64,000 nt of DNA from Cotesia glomerata (Eukaryota; Arthropoda; Insecta; Hymenoptera; Braconidae). This document shows, in pieces, positions 56,451 through 64,000 of this stretch. A program made the position numbers and the translations under genes. The notes below the pieces were generated by a model. It was not told the origin of the DNA and made no database searches. It was given only the letters and a program-made list of their open reading frames with translations. Numbering within the stretch: position 1 is the first letter of the stretch; every line of letters begins with the position of its first letter. The stretch spans positions 8,643,666 through 8,707,665 of the forward strand of contig NC_058164.1 in the NCBI RefSeq assembly GCF_020080835.1. The letters run 5' to 3'.

Positions 56451-56715
56451 TCATATATATATGTATATATGAAAAATATAGCAAAATGTATGTGGGTACT
56501 CAAAAGTTAATATTAATGTTACAGACCAATCAATCGTAAGTGCATCAAAAACAAAATCATCCGGATCTCTTTTCCAAGAACAGTATACCGAACATTTAGC
56601 ATTAATCCGTGAAGCGAACAAATCGATCTCTGGCTCATTAAAAATTTTAACAATTTCTGTGGATGCATAGTCTGCTAATTCCCACTCTGTATCAGAGTTA
56701 TCAATCCTCCGTATT
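56451..56715 (-). pseudogene. DIRS-type pol fragment after the RNase H (domain-end piece)
   Basis: Minus-strand frame reading RRIDNSDTEWELADYASTE, then EIDLFASRINAKCSVYCSWK, RDPDDFVFDALTIDWS. From memory of the family, this text follows the RNase H in DIRS-like elements. After TIDWS the frame degenerates, and the expected methyltransferase and tyrosine recombinase regions are absent; the remnant stops near the neighbouring 55308-56350 element. It overlaps the RNase H piece in another frame because of an internal deletion. Confidence 0.75.
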
Positions 56716-57030
56716 GTCAACCATCAACAATATATTTATGTCACGTAACTCAGTAACAAAACATTTCAAGGCTAATAAGGCAGCCTTAAGTTCCAAATGA
56801 TTTATATAGAGAATTCTCTCCTCTTTGCTCCATAACCCATTGGCACTTTCACCGCCACAAAAAGCACCCCATCCAGTCAACGAGCTATCCGAGTAAATTA
56901 TCATCTCATACTGACTGTTTCTTATCTTCTTACCAGCATTTGGCAAAACTTTCAGCCACCAATCCCAATCTTCCATTTTAATCGCACGCATGAAACAATT
57001 TTGTTGAAATAACAAAAGACGGGATAACTG
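56701..57030 (-). pseudogene. DIRS-type RNase H domain, truncated
   Basis: The minus-strand frame contains the likely catalytic acidic residues: D in YSDSSLTGWGAFCGG, E in NHLELKAALLALKC, and D in LLMVDNT. Upstream is LLLFQQNCFMRAIKMEDWDW. Directly after VDNT the sequence shifts frame and jumps to RRIDNSDTEWEL, so the intervening roughly 60 residues expected in relatives are deleted. The domain would degrade RNA in RNA-DNA hybrids during retrotransposition, but here it is part of a dead copy. Confidence 0.78.
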
Positions 57031-57677
57031 AAAAATATGTTGTGGTAACAAATGAGTGTAGTTGGAGCAACAAATCCATTAGGTGCATCAACAAAATGTT
57101 TCAAGTTGTACTAACAAACCGGTTTGTTAAATCACAAAATCAATTTGTTGCTCCTAACAAAATTATTTTGTTACTGTTCCAAAATGACTTTGTTGTTGCA
57201 ACAAAATGATTTTGTTGCTGTTACAAAGTGATTTTGTTTCAATAACAAAACTAATTTGTTGCCAAAATATTTTCCAAATCAGCTATATAGCTGATTATAG
57301 CGTATTTTTAAATGTATTCTTATAAAATTTACTGTAGCAAATTTATTTGTTATTGCAACAAATTCTCATTGTTATTATTACAAATTCTCTATTACTTCAA
57401 CAAATTGTCTTTGTTACTCCAACAAATCCTCTTTGTTATTTTAATAGAATAATTTTGCTATTTCAACAAAAAAAATTGTTATACCAACTAAAGAATTTTG
57501 TCGAATCAACTTAAAGATTTTGCTGTAGTAACAAAACTTTTTTGTTGTTATAACATATCAATAACTTGTTATAACCTAAATTTTGTTATTTTAACATATA
57601 ATTTGTTATCCCTATGTTAACAAATTCATTTGTTACCATAACAAATCTTAGGTTATCTTAACAAAATTTTTTTCTGC
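57031..57677. mobile_element. AACAAA/TTTGTT-rich insertion splitting the DIRS pol
   Basis: About 640 bases of alternating AACAAATT and TTTGTTGNNGCAACAAA motifs separate the reverse transcriptase and RNase H pieces. It shares style and right-end sequence with 6413-6985. The right end is near TTAACAAAATTTTTTTCTG and the left end is near ACTGAAAAATATG after GGATA. Exact boundaries and duplication are not certain. It may have replaced, rather than merely interrupted, the missing pol segment. Confidence 0.6.
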
Positions 57678-57697
57678 GTGCGTCTTTTTCTTCTTCA

Positions 57698-57745
57698 GAT
57701 TCTCGATCTGTAACTGTAAAGCTGATTCTCGATCTGTAACTGTAA
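57698..57745 (+). repeat. short tandem duplication, 26-bp period
   Basis: GATTCTCGATCTGTAACTGT occurs at 57698 and again at 57724. It lies at the broken end of the reverse transcriptase frame, where the family sequence stops. Confidence 0.85.
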
Positions 57746-58334
57746 GCTTAGTAAAAGTCAAAGGGCATGTACATAACCCAAAAGGTAAACAGATGAATTC
57801 ATAAATCTTGCCATTAAATGTGAATCTTAAGAACTTACGATGAGTTTCGCATACTGGGATCAAGAAATATATGTCCTTGAGATCGATTGTGCCCATAAAA
57901 ATACTATGTTCCAGTAAATTACACGTGGATCTAAGATCCTCAAGCTTGAAATGCTCCGTGTCAATAAAGATATTCAGTTCTTTTAAGTTGAAAATGAATC
58001 TTTGTTGCCCATCAGATTTGGGAACAAGAAAAAATGGTGAAATAAATTGATCCGAGACCTCTTCGACTTCAACAATTGCACCTATTGACAACAAACGATT
58101 AATTTCTGATTGGATATTTATAACTTCTTGTTTTGACCATAACCTAGTCGGTGGTAAACAATTTTGTACAAGAATAGATTTAAAAGGAATTTTGTACTCT
58201 TTTACACATTGGATGACAAATTCATCACTAGTGATTGATTCCCGAGCCTTCAAGAAGTACCTCAAACGGCCCGCAAAAATACTTACACTGTCCTGTGAGA
58301 TTAGTGGTTCTGGGAGCGATTGTTCTGGTGTCAA
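57740..58334 (-). pseudogene. DIRS-type reverse transcriptase, lacking the YxDD region
   Basis: The minus-strand frame has the upstream linker (PPTRLWSKQEVINIQSEINR), the fingers region (SPFFLVPKSDGQQRFIFNLK), motif A with its aspartate (GTIDLKDIYF), HRKFLRFTF and motif B (EFICLPFGL...FTK). It then runs into a tandem duplication and the insertion at 57031-57677. The YxDD active-site box expected a little after FTK is missing, so it cannot be an active polymerase. It overlaps the gag-like frame by four bases (TTGA); the first in-frame codon there is TTG, so the true start or expression mechanism is unclear. Confidence 0.85.
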
Positions 58335-58776
58335 TATTGATTAGACTTGGGATATGTCGATTGTTTCGACTGGAACTTGGAAGTCAGTGGTTTTTTCGGT
58401 ATTGAGATTTTTCCGCTCGCCTGAGACACCGGCTTCTTCTGGCTCGACGAGCTCTTCCAGTTTAAAGGATTTGGTGGCGCAAAAGTCTTCTTTGGCCAAG
58501 AGGGTTTCATTTCATCACCTACTTTTCCTATGGCCTTGATCTCCTTGACCTTATCCACCAATTTCTCACCGAATAGATAACTATCGGTTGTCCTTTTTTT
58601 TAGTGTTGTAGCCCACTGTTTAGACAGAGTAGGCAAAATTAATGCTTTTCGAGCTACTGTCTGAGATCTGTGGATCTCGATCAGTAACTTCGCTGCATCC
58701 CAAACTTTTTCCAGTCTTCCAACATTTTCTGGTTCCTTAGATGGCACCAGGGATTCAATGAGAGGTGCTAACTAAC
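58331..58776 (-). pseudogene. DIRS-type gag-like ORF1, 3' part
   Basis: The frame runs from an in-frame stop near 58777 to TGA at 58331-58333. It reads APLIESLVPSKEPENVG, VWDAAKLLIEIHRSQ, ARKALILPTLSKQWATTLKK, DSYLFGEKLVDKVKEI, and ends in a Lys/Ser/Pro-rich tail. The W-D-A-LL, ARK, LSK and LFG pattern matches, from memory, ORF1 of animal DIRS-like elements, a structural nucleic-acid-binding protein. The 5' part is missing. No ATG starts the preserved piece. Confidence 0.7.
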
Positions 58777-61700
58777 TACTATCAACACTATTTTATAGGC
58801 AGTGAAACTAATTGGTAATAACTGAGATTGAAAAATAATAACAATTTAGTTTTAGGTAACTTTCAATTCAGAAATGTATTTATGTTTTTATTTACTAGTT
58901 CCAACAGTTGATACATTTGTGAAACATAAATTTATATGTATTAAACCGGGAGCAAAGTTTATGCTGAAAATGAAAAGACCATAAAGTAAACGTCCAGTTT
59001 ATTTAACGGTCCATCCAACTAGCAACGTAACTACCACCTAAATTGAATTCGGTTACATTCAATGTTAATTCAATCGGATATGTGTTACCGTTTGGTTCCA
59101 CTCGTATTCTACGCGGTGACTGATTGAAAAGCTTGGCTTAACTATAACTTTCAATTTAAACTAAAGTTGCAAAAACATCACTCTTATAGTTTTTTTTTTA
59201 TTAAAACGAAAATACAAACCTTCCGGAAGTTCCAGACTAACAAATTTTTTTATTTTTCCTAGTTTTTAATTAAATTTTTTAATTCCTAATGGACTCACTT
59301 CTATGCAATTTTATATACAAATCGAATAAAACTTCACTTTCATTGTTCTCTAAAAAAGATACTTTATATTCAATAATATTATTACTATGTTTAATCAATG
59401 GAATAACTTCAAATTCGAATGAATATTTCATATGGATCGTCAATAGATTTGGACACTAAAAAAATATTACTTGATTCGAAAAAAATATTCTTATAAAATT
59501 TTTTATTTTTTTTTATTAATTTTTTCGTCTTTATAGTCATCAAAAACAATAGTTTTACAAGATACATTGCACTTAGTTAAAATAACAAACATTAATATAA
59601 ATTTAATTATATTTCAAAATATGTTAATTAGGAAGTACACAATTTTTTTTAAATTTTATTTCTTGCACGCGTTTTTGTATAAGTTGACTAGCTTATGTAA
59701 ATTTGTTTATTCACTTATATTGAGGATATATATTCTGTATTGACTGTTGAAATCCAAACGATTAAAAATTAGGAGTTAAAAACTTTTATTCTTGCTTCGA
59801 GATATTCAGTTCGAAGATAAAAAAAAAAAGTTTGTCATTAAAAAATTTTTCTATTAATGTATAATAGAGAAAATTCTTATAATTTTATGTTATATTTATT
59901 TTCTTCTTCAAATAAGAATAATTATATAACGGTTAGTTTATTTTTCAAATTTCCCAATTAAAACATTTAATATTTACTTACTTAAAACTTGGTCTATATT
60001 GTGCATGCATGCATATTATCTAAATTTTATTGGAGAATAAAATTTATAACTAATTCAAAAAACTTAACTACGCATAAATATTTTTTTCAATCGAGAATAT
60101 TTTCACTAATCAAAAATTTAGTAGTCAGAAAAAAAAATTTGAGAAATTTTGATGATTAAATAAGTCACTCAAAATTACCAGTCGTAATTAAATGAATGGG
60201 ATACTTATAGATACTAAACTAGACGTGGAAGTCCAGCGAATTCAGAATGCAATCAACGAATCTCTATTCTCGTTTCCAAGTGACACCTTCATTTCGACGA
60301 TTTAATTTTCCTTCCAATCAGCCCTCTACACGTCCCTACACTCTTTTACCTAATTCACAAATTGAATTACTCTGTAATAAAACACCTACAGGTATAAGAT
60401 ACCTGTAATAAAAATTTAAATTAAAATGGATTTCAATTGAGTATATCTGAACAAAAATAAAAAAAATTAAGTTACAATGAAATGTTAGTTGTTTACTCAC
60501 TATTAAAGTAATTCGATAAGTTTATGATTGAAAAGATGACGTCAGTTAACTATTTGAAACTCCAGGAAGTTTAATCAATTCAGTATTATCGAAGCGTGCT
60601 GGGGCATGGATTTTGTTCTTCGACTCAACCAATTTTAGCCTCCGTTATCGTCGAAAGCTCTTGAGCCCGATGTGAAAATCCTCAAAAAGTGAATTGCGTA
60701 CAACCTGCAACATTTTATTCTTGGCTTTATCTCAACATATATTTTATTTGTTCACAGGTAATTGACTTTTTATTGTTTTTTCTTCGTTCCTGATAAAAAC
60801 TTTTCCTGAATGATTAAATATTAAAACTCGACAAAATTGTTAAATTGCGCGGAATAAAAGACAAAAAGAAAAAAGCGATGAATAAAAGGGTAAAAGAGAA
60901 TTTAGTTTTTTTTTTTTTTTTAATTAGTATTGAATAGTAAATTTATAATTTAATTACTCTTTTTATTTATACGACCACAACTCGCTTGTCAATAATTGTG
61001 CAAATTGGCGCGCTATTGCCCAAGGGAAATAGAAACTAGAATTACCTTACTGACAAGAATGAAACCCAGGTATTTCCAAGGACTCCAAAATAAACTGCTA
61101 CTGTACCGTCATTTTTTAATTAAAAAACGAAATAAACTAAAAGTGAATCACTAACTGTTTTTTCATTACACTTGAAAATTTTGCTGGTATTTTATAATTA
61201 TTGAGCAATTTTTTTACTATTGAAAATTTTTCACTTCAGTTAAAAAAAAAAAAAGAAAAAAAAATCTAGTGCAAAATCGATCAACTTTAAAAAAAAATTA
61301 TTAGAAATTTTTATTCTATTATTTGAACAAGTAGCAAAGAAATTCATGAAATAAAATTATTTCGATATCTTCAACACGAGAAACGTGTTGGACGCCAATT
61401 CCATGAACTTTGCAAGATACCCTACAATTTAGCTTGTTATATTTATTTTGCTTAGTAGTTTTCTGAACTTTCGAAATCGATCGTGTTGAGTTGCCAGATG
61501 GTTTCTGGGTGTCAGATGATTGCCAAAAAAAATTAAAGGATTACATACAAAAGTTGTGCGGGGCTCAAAGTATTAATATTTTGGCACTCATAAGTGCGGT
61601 GTATAGTTGAGAATTATCCTAAAATTAACAAAAATCGTTCACTTTTTCGTTAAACAGAAATATCGTCAAAGTGAAAAATATGTGATTGTTTTTAGGTGAA

Positions 61701-62029
61701 CTGTATATAAATTGTTCTAGGTGGGTCCACTTCTGATTTGGATGAAATTTGGTCACAAGTTTGCTTTTATCGTAATACAAAGTTGTGCCAAAGGAATAAA
61801 TAAAAAAAATTTTTTTCGAAAAGTTATGCAAAATTCAAAATTTGACCATTTTCAGGTTTTTCAAATTGTTTTATGAAAAAGGAAACTTGTGACCAAATTT
61901 CATCTAAAAATGACTATCACCAAAAAAATATATGAAACAATAAAAAGTCCCTAATTCAGGTCAAGACCTTTGTTATGGTACCAAATTTAACTGTGGTAAC
62001 CCATTTTTTTAACGACTGTCAAGAAATTT
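58777..62029. other. AT-rich non-coding DNA
   Basis: No gene or repeat family was recognised. Slightly less AT-rich spots lie at 58960-59120, 60190-60360, 60570-60710 and 61000-61090. A TTTGTTCACAG|GTAATT string at about 60748-60764 resembles a splice acceptor but has no open exon after it. Confidence 0.4.
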
Positions 62030-62220
62030 TTTGATATGGTCTGATATGTCCATACGTAATTTTGGATTTGTCGTATGTCAATATTTGGTCTGATATGAAA
62101 GTTGACCATATTAGACCACATAATGGCATATCATGGACATGTTCAGAAAAATCTGACTTAATATGTCCTGACGTCTAGATATATCCAAATTACAAATTAG
62201 GCTTGATATGGTCAATAATT
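62030..62220. repeat. TGATATGGTC/GACCATAT repeat block
   Basis: Reiterated TTGATATGGTCTGATATGTC, TTTGGTCTGATATG, GTTGACCATATTAGACC and TTAATATGTCCTGACGTC are the same units as at 16055-16215. Confidence 0.6.
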
Positions 62221-62498
62221 GTAAAGTGAAAATATCTCAGCCATTTTAATTAATGATTTTGGATTTCATTAATAGATTTGAAATGGGTTTTATACATAGA
62301 GTATACAGATATATTCAAAATGATTATTTAAATTTAATAATTAATTGAAGAACTGACCCTTAATGGTCTTCTTACGTAATTTAAAAGATTTACGTTTATG
62401 AAAACAGACCTGAACAAAAGTAATAAAATCATTCGCTTTGAAATTTTTTATGTCTACTTTATAAAACATATTATAATTTCTATTTAAAATTCAGTTGG
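62221..62498. other. AT-rich non-coding DNA
   Basis: Nothing was recognised. Confidence 0.4.
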
Positions 62499-62564
62499 TG
62501 CGTTTTTATTTATATATTACTGCGTTTTTATTTATATATTACTGCATTTTTATTTATATATTAC
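62499..62564 (+). repeat. three tandem 22-bp units
   Basis: TGCGTTTTTATTTATATATT plus AC occurs at 62499, 62521 and 62543; the third copy has one G to A change. Confidence 0.95.
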
Positions 62565-63968
62565 TGCACTGAAGCAGTAATATCTTCTTGCATAAAAGTA
62601 CAAAAATTCGTAAAAAAGTTATTTCTTAGCGTACACGTTCCACATAATAAAATAACTTCTGTGAATATCGAAGATCCACGTTATGTATTATATATTATTT
62701 ATTATAATTCCATAGGGTTGTCCGGTACCAAAATAAGTTTAAAAAGAAACAAATAAAAATAGAGAATTAGTAATACAGTAAAATATTCTCGTTTACTTTG
62801 CTGAGACTTTTTTCCGCTTATTTTTATATTTATACAAGTTTTTTCTTCTCTATAAGACAAACAAATGTCAAAAGAAAAACGCAGACACTCAAGTTAGTTT
62901 TTATGAATAATATTAATTTTACTTCTCACATTAATTTCCTATTTTTTTTTTACTGTAGAATATTCTAAATGAAAATTGTTTTCTGAAGAATAAAATTATT
63001 TTTACTTCCTTTTATATATTATTGCTTTTTTTTTTAATAATAATAATAACAGCCTTTAGTTATTTCATTGTATGAAAACAATGGTTTCGCTTGAAATTAA
63101 ATTTTTTTACGATCATAGATATTTGCTATTTTCCCTGAGGCGCCGATATCAAAGTTGTATATCAAAAATATTTATTACTTCAGGCTAAATATTTTTTGTG
63201 CATTATACTTTTTATTTTTAACAAAATCACCAGTATTTATTTTAAATAATAATGAAAAAACTTGCTGCTGACAATCAATTGTTTACAATTTAATAAAATA
63301 ATATTGATCTTAATGTAAATAAAAAAAATTCAAGAAGATTCCTGTCAAGTTATTAAAAAAAAGATAATGAAAACTTGGAATTTTTTAATTCCTGAAAAAA
63401 TTGATTTAGCACAGCCCCGTGTTAACAGGAAAGTTATTTTTAATTACAATTTCAGATAAATGAATTTAATTTAATAAAATTGAAACAAACTCAATTTTAT
63501 CAGATTTTCTGGTGGATGCGGGCTTTAACGCTCGACATGCTCGTTATCTATTTTTCGCCGGCCGTCATACACGTTTTAATGCATATGTATTGACCGAATA
63601 TTTTTGAATTTTATAGATTACTCACTAGGTTTATCTCCGCGTACCACACGCTATGATCCAACTCAAAAATATTGTACAGTCGCTATATTTAGGAAAAATA
63701 CTTTTGGTTATTCAAAAGTGGATCTATCAAAAATATATGCTGTAAAAAATCGAAAGTAAATTGTACTCTGCATTCACTCCCATCACTCAGAGTAACAGGA
63801 TGAAGTAATTCACCACTCCGCGTTCGGAGTGAATCTGGATTTTAATCCGGAAAATATCCAAGTTCGAAGTTCTTATACTATAACAAATTTTGATTTAACT
63901 GAACCAAGTTTTATGTGCCAAATTATTTTTTTCATCGGTATGGAATAAATAAATGAATAAATATACAT
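62565..63968. other. AT-rich non-coding DNA
   Basis: Nothing recognised. 63500-63600 and 63770-63850 are less AT-rich. Confidence 0.4.
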
Positions 63969-64000
63969 GCTCACTCCATGTATTTGTATATCTATATTTG
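63969..64000. mobile_element. AAGGTAAAAGCCCC-family palindrome, cut by the window end
   Basis: CTCACTCCATGTATTTGTAT and the following CTATATTTG match the inner part of the palindromes at 17498-17636 and 54413-54552. The outer part of the arm is missing on the left, so this copy is truncated or rearranged. Confidence 0.6.

Larger units (their letters stand above)
56451..58776 (-). mobile_element. degraded DIRS-type retrotransposon
   Basis: The order on the minus strand is gag-like ORF1, overlapping reverse transcriptase, insertion, RNase H, and the post-RNase H segment. No LTRs, split direct repeats or tyrosine recombinase were found. It has one insertion, at least one internal deletion with frame change, loss of the YxDD box and truncation at both ends. 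It is a fossil. Confidence 0.8.

Overview
This is a eukaryotic, AT-rich, gene-poor stretch of an animal genome, most likely an insect. The compact repeat style would suit a hymenopteran such as a parasitoid wasp, but that is only an impression. No complete protein-coding host gene can be supported. There are no bacterial-style operons, CRISPR arrays or rRNA genes. A 100-base run of N at 36065-36164 marks an assembly gap.

Possible host coding sequence is confined to the left edge. At 1-265 there is the 3' end of a coding region, readable only with one frame change. At 853-1007 there is a possible terminal exon with a splice acceptor before it and an AATAAA after it. A signal-peptide-like open frame lies at 3420-3705. 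GC-richer, apparently non-repetitive islands (about 5.6-6.2, 8.3-9.1, 13.1-14.0, 19.5-19.9, 27.6-28.0, 37.2-38.0, 45.0-45.5, 47.5-47.8, 48.2-48.6 and 49.5-50.0 kb) may be untranslated exons or regulatory DNA, but nothing in them identifies a product.

Most of what can be identified is transposon-derived. (1) Many non-autonomous inverted-repeat elements sit between TA dinucleotides: 4761-4999, 9880-10606, 15090-16595, 16779-17123, 17498-17636, 28956-30354, 38251-39590, 41918-44194, 42389-43247, 54413-54552 and 55308-56350. Several are nested. (2) There are two Helitron-type insertions: 26324-27193, and a 125-bp one at 55423-55547 whose empty site is preserved in a sister copy. (3) A solo LTR (38334-39440) with a 4-bp duplication sits inside an inverted-repeat element. 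(4) tRNA-derived SINE-like sequences occur at 12545-12764 (with a 9-bp duplication), 19971-20120 and 24850-24930. (5) A broken DIRS-type retrotransposon (about 56451-58776, minus strand) keeps a gag-like frame, a partial reverse transcriptase and a partial RNase H, split by another insertion. (6) One dispersed family, called 'family A' here, carries internal CA microsatellites and GAGCTC palindromes. It has at least six copies or fragments.

The unusual aspect is the number and nesting of long palindromes. Several insertions can be dated relative to one another because an uninterrupted copy of the target is present in the same window. A second set of palindromes ends in ATAGTAT-like motifs, and the best copies have a GC-rich GGCCGAGGC hairpin at the centre. 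I cannot assign these to a known transposon family.
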